DNA from: Mycolicibacterium setense
GTDB taxonomy: Bacteria > Actinomycetota > Actinomycetes > Mycobacteriales > Mycobacteriaceae
Assembly: GCF_000805385.1 (NCBI RefSeq)
Contig: NZ_JTJW01000005.1
Location: 830,024 to 894,023 of the forward strand
Length of the DNA: 64,000 nucleotides
Reading direction: 5' to 3'
In this document: positions 44,608-54,034 of the stretch, piece by piece
Numbering within the stretch: the first letter of the stretch is position 1
Layout: each line of letters opens with the position of its first letter
Made by a program: the position numbers and the translations under genes
The notes under the pieces: model-generated
The model's input: the letters and a program-made list of their open reading frames with translations, nothing else
The model's database searches: none
Told to the model about the DNA's origin: nothing

Positions 44608-47226
44608 TTGTCGGACTGGCCATTTGTGGCACGGGATGCCGAACAGCGCGAGGCCGCGCAGGCATTGCGCGGCGGTTCCCGGGGTGTGGTTCTGGCCGGC
44701 GGTGCCGGAGTCGGCAAATCGGCTTTGGCCCGCGTTCTGGCCGACGAACTGGAGGCCGACGGCTGCCCGGTGCGGTTCGTGCTGGGCACCGAGACAGGGC
44801 GCGCGGTGTCACTGGGGGCCTTTCGTCACGCACTGACCCTGCCCGACGCACGTGATCCGACGGTGATGCTGGCGGCAGCCCACGAGGCGTTGGCGTCCGA
44901 ACCCGATCTGCTCATCGTGGTCGATGACGTGCAGCACCTGGATTCGTTGTCGGCGCTGCTGGTCCAGCAACTGGCGGTGGCCGGCTCGCCGAAGCTGATC
45001 GTCACCATGCAGAACGGCGCGACCATCTCCGACGCCGTGACAACGTTGTGGAAGGAACAGCTACTGCTGCGGATGGACCTCGAACCCTTCACCAGGGCGC
45101 AGACCGGTGAGTTGGCCGCGGCGGTGCTGGGCGGTGAGATCGACGAGCATGCGGTCGGCGAGCTGCATCGGTTCTCCGCCGGAAGCCCGCTCTACCTTCG
45201 GGGTGCGCTCAATGCAGCGCTGGCCGATGCGGTGTTGGCCTGTGATCAGGGGCGCTGGCGATTACACGGGCAGTTGCGGGCGAGCGCGGACCTCTACGCG
45301 CTCATCGCTTCCCGGCTCGACACCCTGACACCGGATGAACGTGATGTGGTGGAGGTCGTCTCGACAGCCGAGGTGCTCGACTGGGACGTGCTCGTCCGAG
45401 CCTGCGACGCCGATGCGATCGCCCGGGTCGAGCGCAGGGGAGCGATTCAGGTGCTCAACGATGCGGCCTGCACGCTCGTGCGGCCCGGCCATCCGATCGC
45501 CGGAGAGGTCGCGCGCAGCCGCTGCTCGAAAAGCCGTTCCCGGCAGATCAATACACAACTGGCTGGGCTGCTGCAGGACCACGTGCAGTCTGGCGGCGGC
45601 GCCGTTGCCGATGTGCGGGGACGCATCCAGTTGGCACGATTCATGGTCGAAGGTGATGTCCCGGCCGATCCGAAGGTCATCGCCGACGCTGCGGCAAGTG
45701 CGGTCACCATGTCCAATCTGGTTCTCGGAGAAGAACTCGCGCGCTACGCACTGGATCACGGCGCCGGAGTGCCCGCGGCCATCGTGCTGGCCGATGCGTT
45801 GAGCCGGCAGGGTCGTGGCGAGCAAGCCGAGGAGCTGTTGGCCCGGAATGTACCGGCTACCGACGACGTGCCCGGGTTGGCCCGGTGGGGTTGCCTGCGA
45901 GCGTCGAATCTGTTCTTCGGCTGTGCCCGTCCGGAAGCCGCGCACGCGGTGCTCACGATGCTTCGTGAGCGGATACACCGTTCGCAGACATCGTGCCTGG
46001 TGGCGGCGATGGAAGCGGTCTTCGCATTCTTTGTCGGTGACATGGCCGACGCGGTCAGGCTGGGCACCGCCGGCTTCGACGATGACGTGTCGCCGACGGC
46101 CGGTATGTGGGCGGCGCTGGGAGCCTCGGGCGCACTGGCCCTTTCGGGCCGATCCGACGACGTCGCCGCGGTGGTGCGGGCCGGTGAACGAGCGGCCGCG
46201 AGCTGCGAGTCGGGACTGCAGCGGTACTGGCTGGCCTTCGCGCAGGTGTCGGCTCATGTGGCGGACGGCGAGCTGGCGGCGGCACGCCGGGTGTGTGACC
46301 GCTATGCCGTTCTGGCGGCCGGTTCGCCGCAGGCCGAGTCCATCGTCAGCGCGTTGTCCGGGCGGGTGGAGTTGGCCCGTGGCTGTTTGCCTTCGGCCTG
46401 TGAAGCACTTCGGGCCGCGATGTGGGCCACCCCGCACGGGCTTCCCCCCGGCTGGCTGATGATCGTTGCCGCGTGGCTGGCCCAGGCCGAGGGCATGCGC
46501 GGCAACGGCATCGCCGCAGCGGCCACCTTGGCGCGGGCCGGCTCTGCCGCGGTGGGGCCGTCACTCGAGGTGTTCCGGCCGGAGTGGGAGCTGGCCCGAG
46601 GCTGGGCGGCGGCCGCCGCAGGTGACACCGCGGTCTCGGTGGAGCACGCCCTGCAGGCCGCGCGCCGTGCCAAGGATGCCGGGATGGATGCGGTCGAACT
46701 CACCGCTCTACACACCGCGCTGCGGTTCGGGGCAACAACGGGCCACGGGCGAATCCGGCATTTGGTGCCCCTGCACGGTGGCCGGATGGCCGAGGCGATC
46801 GGCGCCCACAGCCGTGGCCTGGCTCGGCACGATCCCGCCCAACTGGTCGCCGCGGCAGACACATTTGAGGCGCTCGGCGCGCTCGCGCTGGCCGCCGACG
46901 CTGCCGCCCACGCGGCCCGCGAGTATGCCCGGGCCGGCTGCCGCGGTGCCGAATTGGAATCCGCCGCCAGAGCGCGGTGGCTGTCCGCCCAGGGCGGAGC
47001 GGAGTCCCCGGCACTGCGCTGCACCGGGGAGCCACTGCCGCTCACCGAGCGTGAGTGGGAGATCGCCGACCTCGTCGATTCGGGGTTGAGCAATCGGCAG
47101 ATCGCCGATCTGTTGTGCCTGTCCGTACGTACCGTCGACGGGCATCTGTACCGCGTGTTCGCCAAGGTCGGCGTCGAGGACCGATCGCATCTGGCCCGGC
47201 TGGTGCGCTACCGCCGGGCCCGGTGA
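44608..47226 (+). CDS. LAL-type LuxR family regulator with N-terminal ATPase
   Basis: 872 residues. Walker A GGAGVGKSA at 31-39 and Walker B LLIVVDDVQHLDSLS (about 105-118) form a STAND-type ATPase; the middle (about 330-770) is helical and TPR-like; the C-terminus carries a LuxR helix-turn-helix, LTEREWEIADLVDSGLSNRQIADLLCLSVRTVDGHL (about 810-846). Large LAL regulators activate transcription on binding an inducer and ATP. The TTG at 44608 is the best start with FVARDAEQREA close behind it. The target is unknown; nagA ends 152 nt upstream on the same strand, so it could be part of or follow the nag operon. Confidence 0.85.
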   Translation: MSDWPFVARDAEQREAAQALRGGSRGVVLAGGAGVGKSALARVLADELEADGCPVRFVLGTETGRAVSLGAFRHALTLPDARDPTVMLAAAHEALASEPDLLIVVDDVQHLDSLSALLVQQLAVAGSPKLIVTMQNGATISDAVTTLWKEQLLLRMDLEPFTRAQTGELAAAVLGGEIDEHAVGELHRFSAGSPLYLRGALNAALADAVLACDQGRWRLHGQLRASADLYALIASRLDTLTPDERDVVEVVSTAEVLDWDVLVRACDADAIARVERRGAIQVLNDAACTLVRPGHPIAGEVARSRCSKSRSRQINTQLAGLLQDHVQSGGGAVADVRGRIQLARFMVEGDVPADPKVIADAAASAVTMSNLVLGEELARYALDHGAGVPAAIVLADALSRQGRGEQAEELLARNVPATDDVPGLARWGCLRASNLFFGCARPEAAHAVLTMLRERIHRSQTSCLVAAMEAVFAFFVGDMADAVRLGTAGFDDDVSPTAGMWAALGASGALALSGRSDDVAAVVRAGERAAASCESGLQRYWLAFAQVSAHVADGELAAARRVCDRYAVLAAGSPQAESIVSALSGRVELARGCLPSACEALRAAMWATPHGLPPGWLMIVAAWLAQAEGMRGNGIAAAATLARAGSAAVGPSLEVFRPEWELARGWAAAAAGDTAVSVEHALQAARRAKDAGMDAVELTALHTALRFGATTGHGRIRHLVPLHGGRMAEAIGAHSRGLARHDPAQLVAAADTFEALGALALAADAAAHAAREYARAGCRGAELESAARARWLSAQGGAESPALRCTGEPLPLTEREWEIADLVDSGLSNRQIADLLCLSVRTVDGHLYRVFAKVGVEDRSHLARLVRYRRAR

Positions 47227-47245
47227 GGACCTATCCCGGTGAGAC

Positions 47246-47464
47246 CTACGTCGGCTCGGGATCCTCGCTGGAAGCCCGCACACCCACGAACTCGATCAGC
47301 CGCGGATCGCTGGAGGTGAACCGGTCCACCTCCTCACCGCCGTCGCACCGCAGCAGGGCGATCGTGAGGCTGTCGGCGGTGCGGGTGAGGACGCGCCAGT
47401 GAGCGCCGGAATCCTCCCAGCGCTGCAAATCTGCCAACCGGTCGACGCTCATGCCTCCTACCAT
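47246..47464 (-). CDS. small hypothetical protein
   Basis: 72 residues from ATG 47464, or 68 from ATG 47452 (an AGGAGG lies directly before the latter, too close to act for it). Sequence VDRLADLQRWEDSGAHWRVLTRTADSLTIALLRCDGGEEVDRF is a plausible compact beta-alpha fold with one Cys and resembles short mycobacterial conserved hypotheticals. No function assigned. Starts 8 nt from the divergent DUF488 gene, so both are probably leaderless. Confidence 0.6.
   Translation of the reverse strand: MVGGMSVDRLADLQRWEDSGAHWRVLTRTADSLTIALLRCDGGEEVDRFTSSDPRLIEFVGVRASSEDPEPT
47459..47464 (+). promoter_or_regulatory. -10 box for leaderless DUF488 transcript
   Basis: TACCAT ends 5-8 nt before the GTG (47470) and ATG (47473) candidates, placing transcription start at the start codon. 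Confidence 0.4.
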
Positions 47465-47472
47465 GGCATGTG

Positions 47473-47832
47473 ATGGCCGAAAAGAACCGTGTGCGGTTGG
47501 CTCGGGTGTACACCGATCCCGAACCCGATGAGGGGCAGCGGGTGCTGGTCGATCGACTGTGGCCCAGGGGGCTGAAGAAAACCGATCCGCGGGTCGGGCA
47601 CTGGCTGCCCGAGGTTGCCCCGTCCACAGAGTTGCGTCACTGGTACGACCACAAGCCGGAGCGCTACGAGGAGTTCGCAGCGCGCTATACCCAGGAGCTG
47701 CAGTCCGGCGAGGAGTCGACCGCGCTCGACGAGTTGCGGGCGCTGGTCGGCAAGGGGACCGTCACGTTGGTGACGGCCACCCGTGACCTCGAACTCAGCC
47801 ACCTGAGTGTGCTTGCCGGGCTGTTGACCTGA
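47473..47832 (+). CDS. DUF488 family protein
   Basis: 119 residues with the DUF488 signature: [30 protein letters not shown], then [28 protein letters not shown] and [17 protein letters not shown]. The family is widespread and uncharacterised. ATG 47473; the GTG one codon earlier is an alternative and both fit leaderless transcription from the TACCAT at 47459. No partner is evident; mbtK begins 62 nt downstream but has its own iron box. Confidence 0.85.
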   Translation: MAEKNRVRLARVYTDPEPDEGQRVLVDRLWPRGLKKTDPRVGHWLPEVAPSTELRHWYDHKPERYEEFAARYTQELQSGEESTALDELRALVGKGTVTLVTATRDLELSHLSVLAGLLT

Positions 47833-47849
47833 ATCGCGCCGCGCGGAGG

Positions 47850-47868
47850 AAGGTAAACCTACCCTCAT
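47850..47868. promoter_or_regulatory. weak iron-box-like (IdeR) site upstream of mbtK
   Basis: AAGGTAAACCTACCCT shares the AGG-N2-AACCTA part of the IdeR consensus (about 10 of 19 positions by eye), 26 nt before the mbtK ATG. Position and gene content make iron repression likely, although the site is degenerate. Confidence 0.45.
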
Positions 47869-47893
47869 TCGCTGCGGTAGGCTCGGCGCTCAA

Positions 47894-48544
47894 ATGAGCG
47901 ATATCGATACCGACGTGACGGACGTGCCGGGAGCCCCCGTCCTCAAACGCGAGCTGACCGACATCACCGACGAGGTGCGTGCTGTCGACGCCCCGCCCAC
48001 CCCTGTCCTCGCCGAGCCGTACGACATCCGGGTGGCCGACGCGGCCGTCGACGCCGAGCTGGTATCGGAGTGGATGAACCGCCCGCACCTGGTGGAAGCC
48101 TGGGAGTACGACTGGGAGCCGCAGCGCTGGCGCCGGTACCTGCAGGCTCAGCTTGACGGTGAATACTCACGGCCGTTCATCGCGAGCTTTCGCGGCAAGC
48201 CGGTCGGCTACGTCGAGTTGTACCGGGCGGCCAAGGATTCGATCGCGCCGCGCTACGCCGCCGACCCGTATGACATCGGCATGCACGCCGCGATCGCCGA
48301 TCTGAGATTCGTCAACCGCGGTATGGGTCCGATCTTGCTGCCGCGCATCGTGGCAAACGTGTTCGAACTCGAACCGAACTGCCGGCGCATCATGTTCGAT
48401 CCGGACCATCGCAACACCGGCGCCCGCCGGGTGTGCGAATGGGCCGGATGCGAGTTCCTCGGCGAGCACCAGATGTCCAACCGCCGGATGGCCCTCTACG
48501 CACTGCCGCGTACACCCGACGACACCCTGGGCGCCGCCGGGTGA
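47894..48544 (+). CDS. mbtK: mycobactin lysine N-acyltransferase MbtK
   Basis: 216 residues of the GNAT fold, transferring a long-chain acyl group to the lysine N-epsilon of mycobactin. Family landmarks: [120 protein letters not shown]. The N-terminal roughly 45 residues are not conserved. ATG 47894. Divergently arranged with mbtLMN (convergent ends at 48544/48558), as in the mbt-2 cluster of M. tuberculosis (Rv1344-Rv1347c). Iron-regulated by an IdeR-like site is likely. Confidence 0.93.
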   Translation: MSDIDTDVTDVPGAPVLKRELTDITDEVRAVDAPPTPVLAEPYDIRVADAAVDAELVSEWMNRPHLVEAWEYDWEPQRWRRYLQAQLDGEYSRPFIASFRGKPVGYVELYRAAKDSIAPRYAADPYDIGMHAAIADLRFVNRGMGPILLPRIVANVFELEPNCRRIMFDPDHRNTGARRVCEWAGCEFLGEHQMSNRRMALYALPRTPDDTLGAAG

Positions 48545-48557
48545 TCGGAGAACCGGT

Positions 48558-49733
48558 TCAGGATCCGGCGAACTCCGCGTAGCCCTCGTAATCGGGCTTC
48601 ATGGCCGCGGCCACCAGCTCCCACAGCACTTCGTCGGTGCCGCCACCGACGCGGGCGAGCTTCATGTCACGCCACCACTTGCCCAGTGGCGTCTCGTCGA
48701 CGAGATAGCCGGAGCCGCCGAAGATGTGCATGCACTCCGATGCGACCTCCTCGCCCAGGCGTGCGGCGGTCACCTTGAAGGCTGCGGCGGCCCGGAGATC
48801 GAGCTTGCCCTGCGCGGCCGCCCCGGCCAGGGCGTAACGCAGCAGGTCGACGCGAGCCTGCAGATCGGCGATGCGCATCCGCAGCGCTTGGTGCTCGTAT
48901 AGTGTTTGCCCGAACTGCCGCCGTTTCATCATGCGCGCCAACGTGATTCCGAGAATCCGCTGCGATCCGGAGGCGACCTGCCCAGCGATCGACATGCGTT
49001 CGTGGGCCAATCCCCAGGAGATCGCCGCCAGGCCGGTGCCGGCCCGGGCCACCAGGTGATCGGCGGGCACCCATGTGTCGATGTGCACCGCAGCGGTGGC
49101 CAGGGGTCCGTTGCCGACCTTGCGATAGGGCGTCTGGATCTCGACCTGAGAGGTCGGCACCGCGATGACGACGACGTTGCCGTGCCTGCTGGTCGGATCG
49201 TGGTCGACGTTGCGGGCCACCACCATGATGTGATCGGCGATCGTGGACAGCGAGACGAACTTCTTGATGCCCTTGATCTCGAATCCATCGCGGGCGGTGC
49301 GTACTTCGGTCTCTACGATCTGAAGGTCCGAACCTCCGGATTCCTCGGAGGCCGCGATGCACAGCACGGCCTCGCCGTGGACGGCCTGTTCGCAGATCGT
49401 TCGCAGGTGGTCGGATTTCCCGAAGCGGCGCAGCAGGGCGATTGCCGAATCGTGCAGGCTGACCCCCACGCCGATGCCGGACGAACCGTTGCGGCCCAGT
49501 GCGAAGGCAAGTTCGATCAGCTTGGCCACGTCGGGTTGTTGACCGTCGCCCCATTTCTCGCTGAACACCCCGCTGCGGCCCAGGTGCTCGATGAGCTGAC
49601 GCGGAAAGCTCTCCGTCTCTTCGGCTTCGGCGGTCCACTCCTTGACCTGGCTGTCGAATGCCCGATCCAGCAGGTCGCGGTACTCGTCGAGCGTGGTGGT
49701 GGCCGGAGTCGGCGTTGGTGTGAGCGTGGTCAT
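48558..49733 (-). CDS. mbtN: acyl-ACP dehydrogenase MbtN (FadE14)
   Basis: 391-residue acyl-CoA dehydrogenase-fold enzyme that introduces the cis double bond of the mycobactin acyl chain while it is bound to MbtL. Typical ACAD motifs: [40 protein letters not shown], and a C-terminal [31 protein letters not shown] in which the catalytic Glu aligns with TDE. The ATG overlaps the mbtM stop (ATGA), confirming an mbtL-mbtM-mbtN operon. Confidence 0.93.
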   Translation of the reverse strand: MTTLTPTPTPATTTLDEYRDLLDRAFDSQVKEWTAEAEETESFPRQLIEHLGRSGVFSEKWGDGQQPDVAKLIELAFALGRNGSSGIGVGVSLHDSAIALLRRFGKSDHLRTICEQAVHGEAVLCIAASEESGGSDLQIVETEVRTARDGFEIKGIKKFVSLSTIADHIMVVARNVDHDPTSRHGNVVVIAVPTSQVEIQTPYRKVGNGPLATAAVHIDTWVPADHLVARAGTGLAAISWGLAHERMSIAGQVASGSQRILGITLARMMKRRQFGQTLYEHQALRMRIADLQARVDLLRYALAGAAAQGKLDLRAAAAFKVTAARLGEEVASECMHIFGGSGYLVDETPLGKWWRDMKLARVGGGTDEVLWELVAAAMKPDYEGYAEFAGS

Positions 49734-51304
49734 GACTTCGCTGTCTCCAATTGTCGTTTGACCTCAAGGCGGCGCAGCTTGCCCGAGGAGGTGCGGGGCA
49801 GTGACCCCGGCGCAAGGAACACCACGTCGGCGGGCACGATGCCGCACTCGGATGCCACCTGTTGGATGACCTGGCTGCGGGCCCCGGCCTCATCGTCGCC
49901 ACGGAACTCCGCTGCGATCACCAGCCCGGCCCGGACCGACTTCTCCCCGGCGCCCACGGCCACGACCGCGCCTTCACGAACACCCTTGACCTGGGCGGCA
50001 ACCCGTTCGATCTCGGTGGGGAAGATGTTGCGTCCGGCCACCGTGATCAGTTCCTTGCTGCGTCCGCAGACCACCAGGCCACCGTCGACGAAGTAGCCCA
50101 AATCGCCTGTGGCGAACCACTCGTCGGGGTTCAGGGGAGCCTGGCCGAGGTAGCCCGTCATCATCGAGGTGCCGCGGATCTCCACCTCGCCGACCTCGCG
50201 GTCGACGATGCCCGCATTGTCCTCGCTGGGGCGTAGCCGCACTTCCATTCCAGGGATGGCGTCACCGAGGACCGCGAGCTGCTGGCGGTTGGAGCCGGCG
50301 TCCGTGGCGACCGTGATCTCGTCGAGGACGACGCCGAGACCTGGAACGGGAACTGTTACCGCGCAGGATGATTCGGCCATCCCATAGGACGGTGACAGGG
50401 CACCGGGGTTGAAGCCGAAGCGGGACAACTCGGTGCCGAAGCGGCTGGTGGCCTCGCAGTCGACGGGCTCACCGCCGTTGAGTGCGAACCGCACAGCCGA
50501 CAGATCCAGATCGGTCAGCCGTTTGGAGTATTTGCCGATCAGGCCGTAAGCCATGTTCGGCGCGGCGGTCAGGGTGGCGTGGCTCTCGGTCAGCCAGCGC
50601 ACCCAGCTGAACGGCGAGGCGGCGAACGCCAGGGTCGGTGCTTGCCACACTTCGATGCCGCCGAGCGCCCCGGCCAGCAGGAATGTCAGGCCCATGTCGT
50701 GGTACAGCGGCAGCCACGAGCAGCCGATGTCGTTGGGCGACAAGCTGATCCGCTCGCTGAGTCCCTGCAGATTGGCGAGCACTGCCGAGGGCGTCAGCTG
50801 CGCGGTACGGGGCGTACCGGTGGAACCCGCAGTGCCCTGCAGTACCGCGAACGGGCCGGTTCCCAGCGGCAGCGTGGTGGAGCGTTGGGCGTGGGCGACG
50901 ACGGCGTGGTCGTGGATCGGCAGGGAGGTCTCGGCTGTCCGGAGCAGATCGAGATAGCCACCGTGGCTGAACACCGTGCCCACTCCGATACCGGCGAACC
51001 GGTTGATGGTGGACTGCGCCCAGGTATCCACGTCGGCGCCCCGGATCGGGCCGGGCAGTACCGATAGCGCCGCACCGGCCAGAAGCGCGCCGAGGACCGT
51101 CGCGATTCCCTCGACCGTGGGCTCACCGACCACGCCGACAGCTGTCGAACCGTCCTGGCCGATCTGTTCGGCGACATTCTCGGCGCGGGCGTACATCTCG
51201 CCCCAAGGCCGGCGGATCCAGGTGCTCGTCTCCTGGTCGTACACCACGAGGTCGGCGTCGGTGGTGGTCAGCGACGCGGCGAGCGCCGTGGCGAGCACGC
51301 TCAC
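49730..51304 (-). CDS. mbtM: fatty-acyl-AMP ligase MbtM (FadD33)
   Basis: 524-residue adenylate-forming enzyme that activates a fatty acid and loads it on MbtL. Core motifs: [21 protein letters not shown] (AMP-binding P-loop), [17 protein letters not shown] (adenine site), [39 protein letters not shown] (hinge and C-domain) and [15 protein letters not shown] (catalytic Lys). GTG 51304 overlaps the mbtL stop (GTGA). Upstream codons in the same frame are antisense to nothing recognisable and were left out. Confidence 0.93.
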   Translation of the reverse strand: MSVLATALAASLTTTDADLVVYDQETSTWIRRPWGEMYARAENVAEQIGQDGSTAVGVVGEPTVEGIATVLGALLAGAALSVLPGPIRGADVDTWAQSTINRFAGIGVGTVFSHGGYLDLLRTAETSLPIHDHAVVAHAQRSTTLPLGTGPFAVLQGTAGSTGTPRTAQLTPSAVLANLQGLSERISLSPNDIGCSWLPLYHDMGLTFLLAGALGGIEVWQAPTLAFAASPFSWVRWLTESHATLTAAPNMAYGLIGKYSKRLTDLDLSAVRFALNGGEPVDCEATSRFGTELSRFGFNPGALSPSYGMAESSCAVTVPVPGLGVVLDEITVATDAGSNRQQLAVLGDAIPGMEVRLRPSEDNAGIVDREVGEVEIRGTSMMTGYLGQAPLNPDEWFATGDLGYFVDGGLVVCGRSKELITVAGRNIFPTEIERVAAQVKGVREGAVVAVGAGEKSVRAGLVIAAEFRGDDEAGARSQVIQQVASECGIVPADVVFLAPGSLPRTSSGKLRRLEVKRQLETAKS

Positions 51305-51570
51305 TGGCTGCTCTGCGCGGCAGGCACTTTCGCCAGGATGGCCGCTTCGAGGTCGCCCACGGTGTCGCAGCTCAGCAGGTCCTCTTCGGACAACACAACC
51401 CCGAGCTTGTCCTCGATCGCCACCATCCCGACCGCGAACGCCACGGAGTCCAGCCCGGCGTCGTCGATCAGTCGGGATTCCCTGGTCACCCGGCGGACAT
51501 CGACGTTCATGTCGTCGCGAAGGATCTCGGTGAGGGCGGCGCTGACCGCTTCGGGTGTTGTCGACTGCAT
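51301..51570 (-). CDS. mbtL: acyl carrier protein MbtL
   Basis: 89-residue carrier protein. The 4'-phosphopantetheine site is Ser in [21 protein letters not shown]. Carries the acyl chain between MbtM, MbtN and MbtK for lipidation of mycobactin. ATG 51570. First gene of the operon; the IdeR-like box lies 30 nt upstream. Confidence 0.93.
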   Translation of the reverse strand: MQSTTPEAVSAALTEILRDDMNVDVRRVTRESRLIDDAGLDSVAFAVGMVAIEDKLGVVLSEEDLLSCDTVGDLEAAILAKVPAAQSSQ

Positions 51571-51599
51571 GGGGTGGCACGGTACACGCCTGATGAAAG

Positions 51600-51618
51600 G
51601 TAGGCTAGCCTTACCAAG
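51600..51618. promoter_or_regulatory. IdeR iron box upstream of mbtLMN
   Basis: Reading on the minus strand, GGTAAGGCTAGCCTACC matches the dyad core AGGCTA-[AG]-CCTA of the IdeR consensus at about 14 of 19 positions by eye, 30 nt before the mbtL ATG. Iron-bound IdeR would repress the operon. Confidence 0.75.
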
Positions 51619-51661
51619 GCTGTTGTGAGGTCGATAACTAAGTCTGCGACCGGGTGTGCGC

Positions 51662-52390
51662 TCAGACCGAGCCCATGGCGATGAACATGCCGGTGGCGGC
51701 GGCAACCAGGACCATGTCGATCAGGCGAGCGTAGGTCTGCGGTCGAAGTCGTTGCACGATCCGCCGGACCAAGAATGGGCCGATCATCAACGCCGTCCCG
51801 ATCGCCACCCCGTCAGCGATGACACCCGTTGTCAGGGAGCCGCCTTGACCAAAGGTGGCGAGCTTGGCTGTGTAAAGCAGCAAGGCGCTGGCCGCTTCGG
51901 ATCCCAGGAAGGCACCTCCGCTGAGCCCATATCCGGTGAACATCGGGACGCTCAACGGTCCGGTCGACAAGACCAGTCCGGTCAAGAAGCCCACAACAGC
52001 GCCCGCGACACCGAGCTGCCACAGCCGCACCCGCCACCCTCGCTTCGCCATTGCTCTGCGGACCGGAATCATCACCAGAAAGAACCCACCCAGGAGCCCA
52101 TCGACGATCTTCGGAGAGATCGTCAGCAGTGTGTGCGCGCCGAGGACTGCGGCGGGGGCGCCTGTTGCCGAGTAGGCGAACACGGGGCGCCAGCTGATCT
52201 GTCGCCACCAGGCGGCCACGCGGCCGACGTTGGCCATCACGGCTGCTATCGCCATCATCGGCACCGCCGCGCGCGGTCCATACAGCAGCACCAGCACCGG
52301 AAGCAGTACGAGCGACGATCCGGTGCCCACCAGACCGCCGAGTGCTCCGGCGCCAAGCGCGAGAATGAAAACCAGGACGAGAGTCAACAT
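51662..52390 (-). CDS. TSUP family permease (TauE/SafE-like)
   Basis: 242 residues, about eight predicted transmembrane helices, with the family start LTLVLVFILALGAGALGGLVGTGSSLVLLPVLVLLYGPRAAVPMMA and a second related half (VVGFLTGLVLSTGPLSVPMFTGYGLSGGAFLGSEAASALLLY). TSUP proteins export sulfite, sulfoacetate or other small anions. ATG 52390 with GAAGG just upstream. A stable hairpin at 52404-52426 is in the 5' leader. The substrate is unknown. Confidence 0.85.
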   Translation of the reverse strand: MLTLVLVFILALGAGALGGLVGTGSSLVLLPVLVLLYGPRAAVPMMAIAAVMANVGRVAAWWRQISWRPVFAYSATGAPAAVLGAHTLLTISPKIVDGLLGGFFLVMIPVRRAMAKRGWRVRLWQLGVAGAVVGFLTGLVLSTGPLSVPMFTGYGLSGGAFLGSEAASALLLYTAKLATFGQGGSLTTGVIADGVAIGTALMIGPFLVRRIVQRLRPQTYARLIDMVLVAAATGMFIAMGSV

Positions 52391-52403
52391 CGCAGGACCT
52401 TCT

Positions 52404-52426
52404 CGTCGGCGTGGGGCACGCCGACG
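52404..52426 (-). promoter_or_regulatory. 5'-leader hairpin of the TSUP permease gene
   Basis: CGTCGGCGTG and its complement CACGCCGACG form a perfect 10-bp GC-rich stem with a 3-nt loop, ending 14 nt before the ATG and just before the GAAGG ribosome site. It could gate translation or stabilise the transcript. Confidence 0.4.
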
Positions 52427-52599
52427 GAGATCCTCCAGGCTTTTGTCCGTTCAGATGACCGCACCCCGTCCAGGACTACGGTGGCGCCGCTCGGACCAGA
52501 CGCACACCATGACTGGCGCACCGGAACCCTAGGCGCTATCCCGTTCACCGTAGCAACGGCTGGTCTGCCTCGCTCGGCGCCGGCGGGTGCTCGGAACCC

Positions 52600-53664
52600 T
52601 CAGAAACGCGCCAGATCGGTCCCGCCGAAGCGCTGACCGTCGTCGACGACGGTGGCCGACGGAACCACCTCCGCGCTGACCACGCCGTGTTCGCGAGTGA
52701 TCTCGTCTATGACGTCGAAGGATGCGGCGATCCGTTTGGGCGTGTCCACGACGATCGTCGTCACCGGCACCTGCCGGCCCACCTGGAACAGCTTGTCCCC
52801 GTGGGGCTTACCGCCATCGCTGTAACCCCAGACTCCACGCAGCACGCTCGCGCCGCCGGCCGCCTTGGATTCGAGCAGTGTGCGCACGATGGCCCGGTGG
52901 ATCGGGACACCGTGATGTTGTGCGGTTTCGGAGGTGTGGACCATCAGCTTCTGCCACAGCGGCCGGCCTTCGGCGTCTGTTGCGGGCAGTGCGGCCGGCC
53001 GGGCCAGCAGTTGCCCGCCCTGCTTGCACAGCTGCGCCCGCTCGACGGTGAGCAGGGGATTGTCCAGCAGTTCGGTGAGCTCACCGAGAGCAGTGTTCAC
53101 CTGGGCGCCGGCCCCCAGCCCGATGATCATGAGCGGTACCTCGGTGTTGCGGCCGAAGAACTCGGCGCGCCGACGGTCGCCGTGCACTGTCCCGTCGACG
53201 CCGAGAAAGACTGTGGTCGCGGCGAAGCCGTGCCCGTGGAGCACTTCGCACACGGCGCGGTAGGCCGGAATCCTTCCGACTCGGTGATGGCGGCCGACGT
53301 ACACCGTCAACTTGCACATGTCTGCCACCGTCGGTGCTGTCGACTCGCGGCGGATCAGTTGAGCGCGCTCGAGGGTGACCAGCCCGCGGGGAATGACCGC
53401 CACGGTCTGCTCGGCCAGTGCGGATATCTTGTCGGCGGTGTCGACGGCCGCGATGGCGACCGGCGGATCCTCCGAGGCGGTCAATGTCTCGTCGGTGCGC
53501 AGGTGATGGTGTGGTCCGAAGCTCGCGATCCCGCGCATCATCACGCTGATCGCGATGTCGCTGCCTCCGTACAGATCCAGGAGTGCATCGGCGACGAACC
53601 GGTGCTCATGGCGCAGCCGCTCGGCGAAGTATGCGGTGAGCTTGAGGTAATCGGTGGTGGTCAC
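52600..53664 (-). CDS. triple DUF190 domain protein
   Basis: 354 residues made of three DUF190-like units: about 5-103 (YLKLTAYFAERLRHEHRFVADALLDL), 116-212 (CKLTVYVGRHHRVGRIPAYRAVCEVL, with HGDRRRAEFFGRNTEVPLMI) and 237-337 (QKLMVHTSETAQHHGVPIHRAIVRTLL, with GKPHGDKLFQVGRQVPVTTI). Single DUF190 domains (about 110 residues) have the PII-like ferredoxin fold and form trimers, so this fusion could make the trimer from one chain. Its GTG overlaps the stop of crcB (GTGA). Position beside two crcB genes (as in Rv3069-Rv3071) points to a role in fluoride resistance regulation, by inference. Confidence 0.8.
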   Translation of the reverse strand: MTTTDYLKLTAYFAERLRHEHRFVADALLDLYGGSDIAISVMMRGIASFGPHHHLRTDETLTASEDPPVAIAAVDTADKISALAEQTVAVIPRGLVTLERAQLIRRESTAPTVADMCKLTVYVGRHHRVGRIPAYRAVCEVLHGHGFAATTVFLGVDGTVHGDRRRAEFFGRNTEVPLMIIGLGAGAQVNTALGELTELLDNPLLTVERAQLCKQGGQLLARPAALPATDAEGRPLWQKLMVHTSETAQHHGVPIHRAIVRTLLESKAAGGASVLRGVWGYSDGGKPHGDKLFQVGRQVPVTTIVVDTPKRIAASFDVIDEITREHGVVSAEVVPSATVVDDGQRFGGTDLARF

Positions 53665-54026
53665 AGGCGGCTCCCCAGTGACATGCCCAGCCACGCCGCG
53701 ACCAGACCGAGTGCGACGCTGACGACGATGTTGCCGATCGCCGGCCAGATCCGGCGCTCCTCGCCGAGCCGCTGGGTTTCCAGCATCCAGGTGGAGAACG
53801 TCGTATAGGAGCCGACGAATGCGGTGCCGGCCAGCAACGCGGCGTGTGGGTTCAGCGCCAGGCCGCCGAGGAAGCCCAGCAGAAGGGCGCCGCTGAGGTT
53901 GACCGCCAGGGTGCCGAACGGGAATCCCCGGGAATGTCGTGCGGACACCGCGCGGTCGAGAAGCAACCGGCACACCGCGCCCAGGCCGCCGAGCAGCATC
54001 ACCCCGGCCCAGACGACGGCGGTCAT
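53661..54026 (-). CDS. crcB: fluoride ion channel CrcB (copy 1)
   Basis: 121 residues, four helices of the CrcB/Fluc fold. Signature segments: GGLGAVCRLLLDRAV, PFGTLAVNLSGALLLGFL, and TAFVGSYTTFSTWMLETQRL (the G-x2-TTFSTW motif with polar residues lining the pore). ATG 54026; a TTG at 54038 overlapping the preceding stop is an alternative. Pairs with the adjacent copy, since mycobacterial Fluc can be made from two different subunits. Confidence 0.9.
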   Translation of the reverse strand: MTAVVWAGVMLLGGLGAVCRLLLDRAVSARHSRGFPFGTLAVNLSGALLLGFLGGLALNPHAALLAGTAFVGSYTTFSTWMLETQRLGEERRIWPAIGNIVVSVALGLVAAWLGMSLGSRL

Positions 54027-54034
54027 CGGGGCAC

